Source of the DNA: Proteromonas lacertae
Taxonomy: Eukaryota > Sar > Bigyra > Opalinata > Proteromonadidae
Direction: 5' to 3'
Length of the DNA: 64,000 bases
Assembly: GCA_002245135.1 (NCBI GenBank)
Contig: NGBS01001178.1
Span: 62,001 to 126,000, forward strand
Shown: positions 12,081 through 22,993 of the stretch, piece after piece
Layout: each line of letters starts with the position of its first letter
How positions within the stretch are numbered: position 1 is the stretch's first letter
Notes under the pieces: generated by a model
Databases searched by the model: none
What the model saw: only the letters and a program-made list of their open reading frames with translations
Told to the model about the DNA's origin: nothing
Translations under genes and position numbers: made by a program

Positions 12081-12305
12081 TTAAGAAACTATATTATTCA
12101 CTTCTAATATACTGCTCATTATACTTTCATCTAATCTGATTAATGTCACAGTATATGTTTGCTGGTTTTCTTCTTCAAGAATACCTAAGATTCTACCATT
12201 TAAAGGATCAAGTGATAGTCCTTTACTTAAATCAGGCTTAAACGTAAATACACATACATGCATGTTGATATTTGGAATATTGGATATTATTTTATCACAA
12301 ATCAC
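12081..12305 (-). CDS. Putative-Ig (He_PIG-like) domain fragment
   Basis: A short open frame whose second half, GLSLDPLNGRILG...QQTYTVTLI, matches the pattern of putative-Ig (He_PIG) repeats, typically GLSLDP.TG.I.GTP...TYTVT. No ATG opens the frame: the first codon in the plausible region is GTG, and the only early Met is internal. It may be an exon of a longer gene or a relic of a domain related to the Ig part of the neighbouring BTB-SPRY family. An inverted copy at 40642-40866 differs by three residues and stays open, which weakly suggests selection or recent duplication. It is convergent with G6PDH, about 130 bp away. Confidence 0.4.
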   Translation of the reverse strand: MICDKIISNIPNINMHVCVFTFKPDLSKGLSLDPLNGRILGILEEENQQTYTVTLIRLDESIMSSILEVNNIVS

Positions 12306-13405
12306 ATATTTTGCATTTGATTTAAATAATCAAACTCATTTTCCGAATTCATATATAGAATTAACAATAGTATTTATTATTTAGATTAATTTATACAAAA
12401 GACAAACATTTTGTTAATTTGTTGGTTGAAATAGATCACTATACTGAAACGACTGAACATGAATTTTGAAACGAAACAATTTCTATAAATTATTGAATCA
12501 AATGATGAAGGGTATCTAGAACATTCAACATGATTTAATTTCTTTTATTAATGTGATGTTAATACAAAAAATAGTTAAAATGTTATGAAATGTAAAGAAA
12601 GACAATAGAAAAAATCACATAAAAAGTCTAACTAACATATTATTTCCATGAATAGACAAATTTCAGTATTTTGATAATTGTTTATCAGTAACAGATATTA
12701 TATTATCATTCTAAAACACAAGTTTGATAGATTAACCAAAATATGATATTTATGAATTTAGTTTTTGATAATTCTTTCTTTTCTTATTCTAAAATTCCAT
12801 TTATTTTGAATATTCTAGTTGTTAGTTGGTTCAAAAAACTTCAACTAACAAAGATATGAAAGAATTGAAAGAAGATGTTCACATATTAAGAAATAGTTAA
12901 AATATTAGATAACTATAAAATGATAATAACATGTTAAATAATCTATTATCTCATCTACATGCAAAATAATTGATTGGAAAGTCAACTATACTATCACAAT
13001 TTACAAATATTCCATCTTCAACTATAACACTTCAACACAATAATGCATTCATTATTAATACTATTATAACCTTCATCACTTTCAGATATTGCACTACAAG
13101 TTAAAATATCTATTTATATCTCTTATACATTCTATAAATATTCAACTCCATCAGCAAATATTAATTATCATTAGCAGCACATTTATATCACATTTCATTA
13201 TCAAAAACACTAACTAACACTAAAAATTAACATTCATCATTTATATCATTACATCATGTGCAATATGCATTAATAGATCACAATTGAGTATTATTGTCTT
13301 TATCACACCTTCTTCAATTGAATTAAATCACATTTTAAGTTTGGGGTTATTCAAAATTTTGATAAAAATCTAATTTCGTTATTTTTGTTTTATATTTACA
13401 TAAAG
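12306..13405. promoter_or_regulatory. Conserved non-coding spacer upstream of the BTB-SPRY gene
   Basis: I see no gene in this 1.1 kb. It is repeated, inverted and with small indels, at 39583-40620. Its last ~330 bp, from about 13085 to the ATG at 13406, are also found upstream of the third family member (32737-33054). The most constant part ends with GGGGTTATTCAAAATTTTGA about 50-70 bp before the start codon and probably holds the core promoter. Confidence 0.55.
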
Positions 13406-15527
13406 ATGATAATAAAAGTGAATAAAACAATAAGAGAAGAGGGGTATATATTATATTTATATTTATGATAGATTATGTCGAAAACTGGTTGAAAGTGGTT
13501 TTGGTGATATAGAAGTGAAGATTGGAGATAATCGAATAATGTCAATCAAATCAATTTTAGTGAATGGAAATGAAACTGTAAAGAAACTGTTATTAGATAG
13601 TGAGTTTGTTGGAGTTTTCGAGTTATATGAAGAAATCGAAGAAATTGGCTATTATGAGATGGAGAAATACTACAGTGGTGGTGAACTGATAATCTGTAAA
13701 GAGAATGTGTGTGAAGTGTTGATGTTTTGTTTATGTTATTGTGAAAAAGAGATAATAAATGATTGTTATGAATTTGTGAAGAATAATATAGATGAAGATG
13801 TGTTAATGAAATTAATTCATATCTGTAATGTATTTGGTGGATGTTTGAGAGATATAGAAGAATTGAAAAATATGGAAATAGAAAAGCGAGGATATAAATA
13901 TTTATATAAGAATGAATATTTGTTGAGATTAGAAATGAATAATTTGATAGAGATATTAAACATGAAAGATGTGATAATAGTGAATGAGTTATGGTTATTA
14001 AATCGATTATTAGAATGGTATAAATTCCAAAAGAATAACAATGATAATAAAGAGATAGAAGATGATTTTAAACAATTGATAGAAGAAGATATCGATAGTG
14101 AAAAGATAAAAGAGAAAGAGATAGAAAAAGAGAATAAAGAAATGTTGAAAGAAATGAAAATAGAATTGAAGAAAAATGAATGTAAAAATCATATAGAAAT
14201 ATATTTAATAAAAGATGAGAGAATTCAAAATGTAATAATGAACAAATACAATGAAGATAATGAAGACTTTAAAGAAGAAGAAAGAGGAATATTGGATAGA
14301 ATGAAAGAAGAAGAATTGAATGATGAAATAATGTGTATATTAGAAATGAATAATATAAAAATGATGGAAATAGTATTGATGATAATGAAATATAAAAATA
14401 TAAAAAAGGAAAGTATAAATGCTAAAAATATGTTTAAATAGAATATATCTCAAATACAGAAAAGAGAAATCTATTGGAAAGATTATGTATAGAATATAAT
14501 GAGAATAAAAGAAATCGAACAATGAAAAGTATATGTTTGTTTGTTGATGATAAAAAGAGTGTTTCATTAATGGAAGAAGTATGTGGAAAAGAGATTCTTT
14601 TTAGAATATTGAATGAAGATAATTGTCTAAATTCCAAATCAAAAGAAATATTAATAGAATATATAAAAGAGAATAAACTGAGTTTAAAAGAAGAAGAAGA
14701 AATGATAGAAATAATGAAAGATAAAGAATTATTGAATGAATTAAAAACAAAAGAAATCACATCATTTTCATATCCTCAATTCAGAATATTTATTTGGATT
14801 AAATGAAGAAATATCAATAATTCCATCATTTGATGGAAATCGATGTGAATTTTCAATCAATCCTTCATTGCCAGATGGTTTAATGATAGAAAAAGAGAAT
14901 GGAATAATTAATGGAAAAATGAATAAAGAAATCGAAAATAGAGAATATGAAATAAGTTGTAAGAATATTGTAAATGAAAAGAAATTCAAAATATCATTAG
15001 AATTTATGTTGGGAAGATTCACAGAATTAAACAAAAGTGATGGAATAACAATATCTAATAATGGAAAATTAATAAAAAATATATTCTATGGTTATTATCA
15101 TTGTTATTTAAATTTGAAAATGGAAGATGGAGTTTATCATATCAGATATCAATTTCATCAAAATGGATGTTATAATGATGATTTAATGTTAGGATTATCA
15201 ACTGATAATAAATATTCTGGTGATGATATTCATAATCAATCAACAACATGTAATTATTATGCATTTGATGGTAAAAGTCAAGATATTGCTCAATTTTGTC
15301 ATATTGGAAGAGTTGTTAATAAAAATCCAAATTTCAATAATCATGGAGATGGTTCAATTTATGAAATGATTGTTGATATAAATAAAAGAGAATTTTGGAT
15401 TAGTCATAATAATTCATCTCCTATTTTACTTGTTAAAGATTTACCTTATCCATTATATTCATATGCTGAATTATACATTTTAGAAGCTTCAATAGAATTA
15501 TTATCAATTTCTAATCAAACAGGTTAG
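13406..15527 (+). pseudogene. BTB-BACK-Ig-SPRY protein, copy 1, frameshifted
   Basis: Host gene of a three-member family (others 33055-35175 and 37462-39582). Domains in order: a BTB-like fold with VKKLLLDSEFVGVFELYEEI, a BACK-like helical region around NNLIEILNMKDVIIVNELWL, a Lys/Glu-rich helical stretch, a putative-Ig segment INPSLPDGLMIEKENGIING, and a SPRY-like domain with GVYHIRYQFHQNG and MLGLSTDN. Exon 1 starts at ATG 13406 and is joined across a ~32-nt intron ending at 13473; a 29-nt intron lies near 14411-14439. At 14779-14782 the sequence has one more T than both other copies, so the frame is lost just before the Ig domain; the remaining frame stays open to 15527. Either this is a young pseudogene, a truncated BTB-BACK protein, or an assembly error. 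The intact family resembles adaptors that bring substrates to cullin-3 ligases; that role is inference. Confidence 0.7.
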
Positions 15528-15689
15528 ATAATATGAATATTTAAACATTTACATTCTTCATAATGTATTGTTGTTTATATTTTCGCAAAAACAAAGAAAA
15601 TATAAAAATAGTTTGAATTACTATATTCAAGGCTTGATTTTCATTTTTATAAAAATCCAAATAAAAAGTGATGCGGAAGTATTTTAATA

Positions 15690-16490
15690 TAAATGATGTT
15701 ATGATGGTTATTATGGGAAGTGTTGATAAGAATCTAGTGAAATGATGAAGATATTGTAGCAGATTACCAGTTTTGTGTATTAGAGGTGTTTGTCAATCAA
15801 TATCCTATGCAGTTATGATTGATGATTTAATTGTCTATTTTATGAGTGACTTTATTTTGACTGAAGATATTTCCCATTATTTCATATTATTTCATATTCA
15901 TATCCTATTTGTTTATATTATATATTACACTTACCTCATTTCAGTTGATTATGATGTATTTATATGTAAAATTAGGTGTATTATCTACTTTGTTACCACT
16001 TGTTGTATTGTTTTTAAACTGATTTAATATCATCAATATAACTCGTAATACTTTACCCAAATGGTTAATCGAGTTTTATTATTTCATTCCAATGAGTTAT
16101 ATGATAAAAGGAATGACAATAAATGAATTTACAAGAGAATCATTTGATTTTCCAACAGATCAGAATGAAGAATGGCAATATTTGTTGATATTAATCTATG
16201 AATGTATTGTATTACATTATATTGTATATGATTCATTTCCACCAAGTAAAACCGTTTCAATAAAAGATGTGAAATCTGTTGATTTAACAAGCCAAAGTGA
16301 AATGAGTGGAAGATCTTCAGTTTCAGAAGTTAAATTTAACACAATTGATTTTTCATTTGAACATATAAAATATACAGTAAAAATAAAAGATGGAGATACT
16401 AAAAAGAAAGATAGATAAAATATTATTGAATGATGTAAGTGGATATGTTCTATCTCCCAGTATGACAACATTAATGAATGATTTGAAGAT
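15690..16490 (+). pseudogene. ABCG (PDR-type) transporter remnant
   Basis: A decayed fragment of a full-size ABCG transporter. Recognisable pieces are the end of the first membrane domain (NTLPKWLIEFYYFIPMSYMI then KGMTINEF, a typical PDR loop and helix), a linker, and the beginning of the second nucleotide-binding domain (FEHIKYTVKI, then LLNDVSGYVLSPSMTTLMND). It stops exactly where the Walker A loop (GxSGAGKTT) should follow. Several in-frame stops interrupt the membrane part. Neither end of the gene is present and no Walker or signature motif remains, so it cannot encode a working transporter. It lies just outside the duplicated arm, 160 bp after the frameshifted BTB gene. Confidence 0.65.
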
Positions 16491-17392
16491 ATTATAATAA
16501 AATATATTTTATTCAATTTTTGTTGCTATTTGTAGCATATAAATAACTATAAAATACAGAATACTATTTTGTCCTTATATTTTGCTTTTAAATTTTGAGT
16601 TAGTATTTCTTTTTTATTCTTATATTTACTACTGATTTTATGACCTATATTCTTCTAATTCCACTAAAATTAAAACTAATATCAAGTATCATATTCTTCT
16701 TCAATTTTCGCTTCTTAATAAATATTAATTAATATATCCTTTTATTATTCAATATAACCTGACATAGACATATTTGACTAAATACATTCTACAAATGTTT
16801 CTAACACTATCAAAAGTTTAATTAGTTAGCATAGATAGTACTGATATCAAAATTATTACTCCATCATATCATATATATACTCCCGATATTTTGAATTGTA
16901 AAAATATATCAAAAAGATTGTCTTAAAGATTTCTTCATTTTAGAATTTCTTCTGTTATACGATTACAGATACTACTATTTAAGTATTTATTCTGTCTTAA
17001 GCATAATCTATCTTTTAATAGATCTTTTATTCTATTCACTATTAACCATCTCACTTTCGGCTTTAACACACTTTGTATTGATTTTTTAGTTTTACAACAG
17101 AAATATTTCTTCTTCTTTATTGTATTGTGAGCTATCAATAACATTTTCATATCTTATTTTACCTAATGAATTAATTATTGCTGAGTGTATATATAGAAGA
17201 AGAACAAGAACGAGAAATGTTTGCACGATTTAATAATTCAGCATTTTTATGTTCTACAATTTAATGAATATTTATACACTTCGATTATGAAGTAATTGAT
17301 TTTTTAAGCATCTTGATAATGAAGAATTTCAACAAAAATGAACAATTCAACAACAATAGAGTATAATACTATTTTTATATAAAAGAAACAAA
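16491..17392. other. AT-rich spacer, no gene seen
   Basis: About 900 bp with no convincing gene. One 71-codon open frame on the minus strand (16935-17150) has no recognisable domain and no splice partner. The stretch may hold further decayed remains of the ABCG gene, but I could not align any. Confidence 0.45.
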
Positions 17393-18856
17393 TTAAGTAT
17401 TTTCATATAGTTTAATTTCTCTTTCAATTTTCAAAATCTCTTCTTTTCTATTTTCTATTTCATTTTTTACGTTTTGAACCATCACTTCTTTTTGTTCACA
17501 TTCTTCGGTTAGTGATTTAAGCATCCTTTCATATTTTCTATTTTAATATACAAGAAATAATATACTCTTGATTTTGTATTAGATAGTATAATGTTTCAAT
17601 TTGATTGTATCTATCTTGTAACAAATAAATAGCATGATTTATGGAAGGTTTATATTCTTTAATCATTTTATCAATTTCTTGTTTTATCTTATCATTATCT
17701 AATACCTCAATTTTTGGAATTTTCATAACTCTGTGTAAAATTTCATTTTCAATTTTAGTAAAATCAATTGGAATATATTTCGGTGATATATTTAATTCAC
17801 TATTATTAAATTTCAATATAGCAATATCATCCAGTTTATTTATATCATTTAGCCCACCTATATATATTATAATATTTTTATTTGCTATATAAACTGATGA
17901 ATGTTTTTCTCTTGGCTGTGGTAATTCTCCTTCCACTTTTATTAAATTATTATTATTATCTATTGAAACATCTAAAATATTATTATTATTATCAATCCAT
18001 TTATGTATATTAATATCAAATAATGAGATATTACTATTCTTTCTATGTCCAGAATGGCCTCCAAATTGTAAAATTATATTATTTGATATTAAATTACAAG
18101 TTTGATTATAAACAGCATAATTAGTAGTGTTAATTTCATATTTTTCCCAATTATAATCAGGTAAAGAAAGTGAATAAATGTCTTTACAAATAGAAGAATT
18201 CTTTTTATTGGAAGAATAATCTGTACCTCCGATTATATATATTTTATCTTTAATTATAACACTACTGTGTCCATCTCTACATAAAGGAATACTTTCACCT
18301 GTGCATTTTATATTGGTCAGTCGATTTTCTCTTATTTCATATAATAATATTGACATTTCTTCTTCTTTTCTCCCTGTTCCTCCAATTATTAAAAGACTAT
18401 TACAACTTATTGGAATTGTAGTGTGAAATGCTAATGGTGGAAGGGATGGAGATGTGGTGATCTTTCTCCAGACTGATGTAGATATATTGTAAGCATATAT
18501 ATCATTCAAACGAGTGGTATTATATCCTCCAATTATGTAAACATCATCGTTTACTAATGTTGCTGTATGACCTGAACGTGGAGTTGGAATGTCTCCTATT
18601 ATTCAATATATAAACTGGATATAGTTATACCTTCAGCATTAATCAATTTTAGTTTATAATCCTCTAATGACATTGAGTATAATTTATTTTCAACTTCTAC
18701 ATCTACTCCTCCAAATATGAATATTTCATTGGTTGCTATATTGTAAGTGGAAGTATGTCCACAAACCGGAAGGAAAACATCTGAATTTGGAGGTGATGGA
18801 AGCTATTATGGTATAATAATATTCATTAAAATAAATACCCATGTGAAAGAATACAT
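17393..18856 (-). CDS. Kelch-repeat propeller protein with C-terminal coiled coil
   Basis: Four exons give about 455 residues from ATG 18856. The N-terminal two thirds are Kelch repeats, each with a hydrophobic strand, a Gly-Gly pair and a downstream Trp or aromatic: IFIFGGVD, DVYIIGGYN, SLLIIGGTG, KIYIIGGTD, ILQFGGHSG and IIIYIGGLND. This is enough for a six-bladed beta-propeller. The C-terminal part is helical, ending in a coiled coil encoded by the last exon (MLKSLTEECEQKEVMV and onward). Introns of 35, 36 and 28 nt begin GTAT and end TAG. There is no BTB domain, so it is a Kelch-coiled-coil protein of the kind that scaffolds cytoskeletal or GTPase complexes. The specific partner is unknown. 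Confidence 0.8.
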
Positions 18857-19006
18857 TTTTGAATTTTTAAAATTCACAGAAAACAATCGTTGTTAACAAT
18901 CGATACAGCAATCGATAGTTATCTTCTTCTCGAATGTTCAAGAATCATTTGTTGAAACGACAATAATTTCTCTTCTTATTCTTAACAACCTAAGCACTGC
19001 TTGAAA

Positions 19007-22000
19007 ATGACTTATTCAGATAAATTATTACTCAATGAAGTTGATGTTGCTGGTAAGAGAGTATTAATTCGTGTTGATTTTAATGTACCAATGAAAGACG
19101 GTAAAATCACCAATACTAACAGAATTGATTGTACATTACCAACAATTGAATATTGTATAAAGAATGGTGCAAAAGCTATAATTTTAATGTCTCATTTAGG
19201 AAGACCTCAAGGAAACAAAGTTCCTGAAATGAGTTTAAAACCAGTTGCTACATGTTTAAGTGAAAAATTACATCATGAAGTAAAATTCTTAGATGATTGT
19301 CAAAGTAAAGAAACAATAGAAGCTTGTAAAAATCCCAGTAATGGAAGTATATTCTTATTAGAAAACTTGAGATTCTATGCTGAAGAAGAAGGAAGTGGAG
19401 TAAAAGATGGTAAAAAATTTAAACCGAGTGAAGAGAATGTGAAGTTATTTCGAGAACGATTAAGTGAACTAGGTGATATTTATATAAACGATGCATTTGG
19501 AACAGCTCATCGTGGTCACAGTTCAATGGTGGGAATAAATTTACCAATTCGAGCCAGTGGTTTCTTGATGGGAAAAGAATTACATTTCTTTGGAATGGCG
19601 TTAGAGAATCCTAAACATCCATTTACAGCGATTGTAGGTGGAAGTAAAGTAAGTGATAAAATCCAATTATTAAAGAATCTGATAGATAAAGTCGATAATT
19701 TATTGATTGGCGGTGGAATGGCATTTACATTCTTAAAAGTATTAAATAACATGAAGATAGGAAGTAGTTTATATGATGAAGAAGGCAGTAAGATAGTGAA
19801 AGAGATAATGGATAAAGCTAAAGCTAAGAATGTAAAGATTTTATTACCAAGTGATTTTATAATAGGAGATAAGATAGATGAGAGTAGTAAAGTAGAAGAA
19901 GCAACAATCAAGAGTGGAATCAAAGATGGTTATTTGGGTTTAGATATAGGTAAAGAAAGTTTAAAAGAATTTGGGGAAGTAATAAAAGAAAGTAAGACAA
20001 TAATTTGGAATGGTCCTGTAGGTGTATTTGAAGTAAGTCATTTCAGTAAAGGAAGTAAAGGTATATTAGAATTTGTAGGTGAATCAACCAAGACTGGAGG
20101 AATAACAATCGTTGGTGGAGGAGATACAGCTACATGTGTTCAAAAGAATAATGGAGATAAACTAGTAAGTCATATCAGTACTGGTGGAGGTGCAACATTA
20201 GAGTTATTAGAAGGAAAAGAACTACCAGGAGTTGCTGCATTATCAATTAGAGATAAGAATGCAATTTCAAGTAAATTAACTTTAAGTGATTGTAATGTAA
20301 GTGGACAAAGAGTATTAATTCGTGTTGATTTTAATGTACCAATGAAAGACGGTAAAATCACCAATACTAACAGAATTGATTGTACATTACCAACAATTGA
20401 ATATTGTATAAAGAATAGTGCAAAAGCTATAATTTTAATGTCTCATTTAGGAAGACCTCAAGGAAACAAAGTTCCTGAAATGAGTTTAAAACCAGTTGCT
20501 ACATGTTTAAGTGAAAAATTACATCATGAAGTAAAATTCTTAGATGATTGTCAAAGTAAAGAAACAATAGAAGCTTGTAAAAATCCCAGTAATGGAAGTA
20601 TATTCTTATTAGAAAACTTGAGATTCTATGCTGAAGAAGAAGGAAGTGGAGTAAAAGATGGTAAAAAATTTAAACCGAGTGAAGAGAATGTGAAGTTATT
20701 TCGAGAACGATTAAGTGAACTAGGTGATATTTATATAAACGATGCATTTGGAACAGCTCATCGTGGTCACAGTTCAATGGTGGGAATAAATTTACCAATT
20801 CGAGCCAGTGGTTTCTTGATGGGAAAAGAATTACATTTCTTTGGAATGGCGTTAGAGAATCCTAAACATCCATTTACAGCGATTGTAGGTGGAAGTAAAG
20901 TAAGTGATAAAATCCAATTATTAAAGAATCTGATAGATAAAGTCGATAATTTATTGATTGGCGGTGGAATGGCATTTACATTCTTAAAAGTATTAAATAA
21001 CATGAAGATAGGAAGTAGTTTATATGATGAAGAAGGCAGTAAGATAGTGAAAGAGATAATGGATAAAGCTAAAGCTAAGAATGTAAAGATTTTATTACCA
21101 AGTGATTTTATAATAGGAGATAAGATAGATGAGAGTAGTAAAGTAGAAGAAGCAACAATCAAGAGTGGAATCAAAGATGGTTATTTGGGTTTAGATATAG
21201 GTAAAGAAAGTTTAAAAGAATTTGGGGAAGTAATAAAAGAAAGTAAGACAATAATTTGGAATGGTCCTGTAGGTGTATTTGAAGTAAGTCATTTCAGTAA
21301 AGGAAGTAAAGGTATATTAGAATTTGTAGGTGAATCAACCAAGACTGGAGGAATAACAATCGTTGGTGGAGGAGATACAGCTACATGTGTTCAAAAGAAT
21401 AATGGAGATAAACTAGTAAGTCATATCAGTACTGGTGGAGGTGCAACATTAGAGTTATTAGAAGGAAAAGAACTACCAGGAGTTGCTGCATTATCAATTA
21501 GAGATAAGAATGCAATTTCAAGTAAATTAACTTTAAGTGATTGTAATGTAAGTGGACAAAGAGTATTAATTCGTGTTGATTTTAATGTACCAATGAAAGA
21601 CGGTAAAATCACCAATACTAACAGAATTGATTGTACATTACCAACAATTGAATATTGTATAAAGAATAGTGCAAAAGCTATAATTTTAATGTCTCATTTA
21701 GGAAGACCTCAAGGAAACAAAGTTCCTGAAATGAGTTTAAAACCAGTTGCTACATGTTTAAGTGAAAAATTACATCATGAAGTAAAATTCTTAGATGATT
21801 GTCAAAGTAAAGAAACAATAGAAGCTTGTAAAAATCCCAGTAATGGAAGTATATTCTTATTAGAAAACTTGAGATTCTATGCTGAAGAAGAAGGAAGTGG
21901 AGTAAAAGATGGTAAAAAATTTAAACCGAGTGAAGAGAATGTGAAGTTATTTCGAGAACGATTAAGTGAACTAGGTGATATTTATATAAACGATGCATTT

Positions 22001-22783
22001 GGAACAGCTCATCGTGGTCACAGTTCAATGGTGGGAATAAATTTACCAATTCGAGCCAGTGGTTTCTTGATGGGAAAAGAATTACATTTCTTTGGAATGG
22101 CGTTAGAGAATCCTAAACATCCATTTACAGCGATTGTAGGTGGAAGTAAAGTAAGTGATAAAATCCAATTATTAAAGAATCTGATAGATAAAGTCGATAA
22201 TTTATTGATTGGCGGTGGAATGGCATTTACATTCTTAAAAGTATTAAATAACATGAAGATAGGAAGTAGTTTATATGATGAAGAAGGCAGTAAGATAGTG
22301 AAAGAGATAATGGATAAAGCTAAAGCTAAGAATGTAAAGATTTTATTACCAAGTGATTTTATAATAGGAGATAAGATAGATGAGAGTAGTAAAGTAGAAG
22401 AAGCAACAATCAAGAGTGGAATCAAAGATGGTTATTTGGGTTTAGATATAGGTAAAGAAAGTTTAAAAGAATTTGGGGAAGTAATAAAAGAAAGTAAGAC
22501 AATAATTTGGAATGGTCCTGTAGGTGTATTTGAAGTAAGTCATTTCAGTAAAGGAAGTAAAGGTATATTAGAATTTGTAGGTGAATCAACCAAGACTGGA
22601 GGAATAACAATCGTTGGTGGAGGAGATACAGCTACATGTGTTCAAAAGAATAATGGAGATAAACTAGTAAGTCATATCAGTACTGGTGGAGGTGCATCTT
22701 TAGAATTACTTGAAGGTAAGGTTCTTCCTGGTATTACTGCATTATCTGGAAAGAATGAAAGTAAGTCATGTATTATTATGTAA
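19007..22783 (+). CDS. PGK: Triple phosphoglycerate kinase polyprotein with CaaX-like tail
   Basis: One uninterrupted 1,258-codon frame encodes three complete phosphoglycerate kinases head to tail, each about 417 residues, the normal size of a whole enzyme. PGK makes ATP from 1,3-bisphosphoglycerate in glycolysis. Each unit has RVDFNVPM, the SHLGRPQG basic patch, LLENLRFYAEEEG, DAFGTAHRGHSSMVG, VGGSKVSDKI with the catalytic Lys, WNGPVGVFE and the nucleotide loop GGGDTATC. Linkers between units are only SIRDKNAISSKLTLSDCN, with no stop, Met start or splice signal. Units repeat with a 1,251-bp period. The last unit alone ends differently and closes with Cys-Ile-Ile-Met, a farnesylation-type CaaX box. 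All three active sites look intact. Start is ATG 19007. A GTAAGT at 22761 could be a splice donor, which would change the tail, but I see no good acceptor exon. Confidence 0.93.
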   Translation: MTYSDKLLLNEVDVAGKRVLIRVDFNVPMKDGKITNTNRIDCTLPTIEYCIKNGAKAIILMSHLGRPQGNKVPEMSLKPVATCLSEKLHHEVKFLDDCQSKETIEACKNPSNGSIFLLENLRFYAEEEGSGVKDGKKFKPSEENVKLFRERLSELGDIYINDAFGTAHRGHSSMVGINLPIRASGFLMGKELHFFGMALENPKHPFTAIVGGSKVSDKIQLLKNLIDKVDNLLIGGGMAFTFLKVLNNMKIGSSLYDEEGSKIVKEIMDKAKAKNVKILLPSDFIIGDKIDESSKVEEATIKSGIKDGYLGLDIGKESLKEFGEVIKESKTIIWNGPVGVFEVSHFSKGSKGILEFVGESTKTGGITIVGGGDTATCVQKNNGDKLVSHISTGGGATLELLEGKELPGVAALSIRDKNAISSKLTLSDCNVSGQRVLIRVDFNVPMKDGKITNTNRIDCTLPTIEYCIKNSAKAIILMSHLGRPQGNKVPEMSLKPVATCLSEKLHHEVKFLDDCQSKETIEACKNPSNGSIFLLENLRFYAEEEGSGVKDGKKFKPSEENVKLFRERLSELGDIYINDAFGTAHRGHSSMVGINLPIRASGFLMGKELHFFGMALENPKHPFTAIVGGSKVSDKIQLLKNLIDKVDNLLIGGGMAFTFLKVLNNMKIGSSLYDEEGSKIVKEIMDKAKAKNVKILLPSDFIIGDKIDESSKVEEATIKSGIKDGYLGLDIGKESLKEFGEVIKESKTIIWNGPVGVFEVSHFSKGSKGILEFVGESTKTGGITIVGGGDTATCVQKNNGDKLVSHISTGGGATLELLEGKELPGVAALSIRDKNAISSKLTLSDCNVSGQRVLIRVDFNVPMKDGKITNTNRIDCTLPTIEYCIKNSAKAIILMSHLGRPQGNKVPEMSLKPVATCLSEKLHHEVKFLDDCQSKETIEACKNPSNGSIFLLENLRFYAEEEGSGVKDGKKFKPSEENVKLFRERLSELGDIYINDAFGTAHRGHSSMVGINLPIRASGFLMGKELHFFGMALENPKHPFTAIVGGSKVSDKIQLLKNLIDKVDNLLIGGGMAFTFLKVLNNMKIGSSLYDEEGSKIVKEIMDKAKAKNVKILLPSDFIIGDKIDESSKVEEATIKSGIKDGYLGLDIGKESLKEFGEVIKESKTIIWNGPVGVFEVSHFSKGSKGILEFVGESTKTGGITIVGGGDTATCVQKNNGDKLVSHISTGGGASLELLEGKVLPGITALSGKNESKSCIIM
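19056..22688 (+). repeat. Tandem 1,251-bp repeats within the PGK gene
   Basis: Units begin at about 19056, 20307 and 21558. By eye they are almost base-for-base identical, third codon positions included; the one clear difference is G versus A at 19168 against 20419 and 21670 (Gly to Ser). Divergence appears only at the outer edges: the first ~50 bp of unit 1 and the last ~95 bp of unit 3. Short shared protein-coding identity this exact points to very recent amplification or ongoing homogenisation. Confidence 0.9.
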
Positions 22784-22993
22784 AAAGAAGAATGAAGATA
22801 ATAAACATCATATTATAGAAAAAATAAAGAGAACATTAATTATCATTCATATACTAAAACTATTTTTTTGTTTCTTATACTAAAAATAATAAAATTATAC
22901 AACGACAATAATAACAATCTAATATACATACTACCATAACATGTAATATATCCAGCATATATATATATATATATATAATCTCATAATCCATTT

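Larger units (their letters stand above)
10274..15527 (+). repeat. Inverted segmental duplication, left arm
   Basis: This segment carries G6PDH, a putative-Ig fragment and a BTB-BACK-Ig-SPRY gene in the same order and relative orientation as 42657-37462, but in inverse direction. Coding and non-coding parts both match, including G6PDH 3' flanks and the 1.1-kb spacer at 12.3-13.4 kb, with small insertions and deletions. Near-identity starts inside G6PDH at about 10,880; upstream exons match only as diverged paralogues. The arms are separated by about 22 kb of single-copy genes. Confidence 0.85.

Noticed and set aside
16935-17150. 71-codon open frame on the minus strand
   Set aside because: No domain, no flanking splice partner and no conservation visible; likely chance in AT-rich spacer.
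19516-22425. Three identical antisense open frames of 135 codons inside the PGK repeats
   Set aside because: They repeat only because the sense strand repeats, lie inside a clear enzyme-coding region and resemble no protein.
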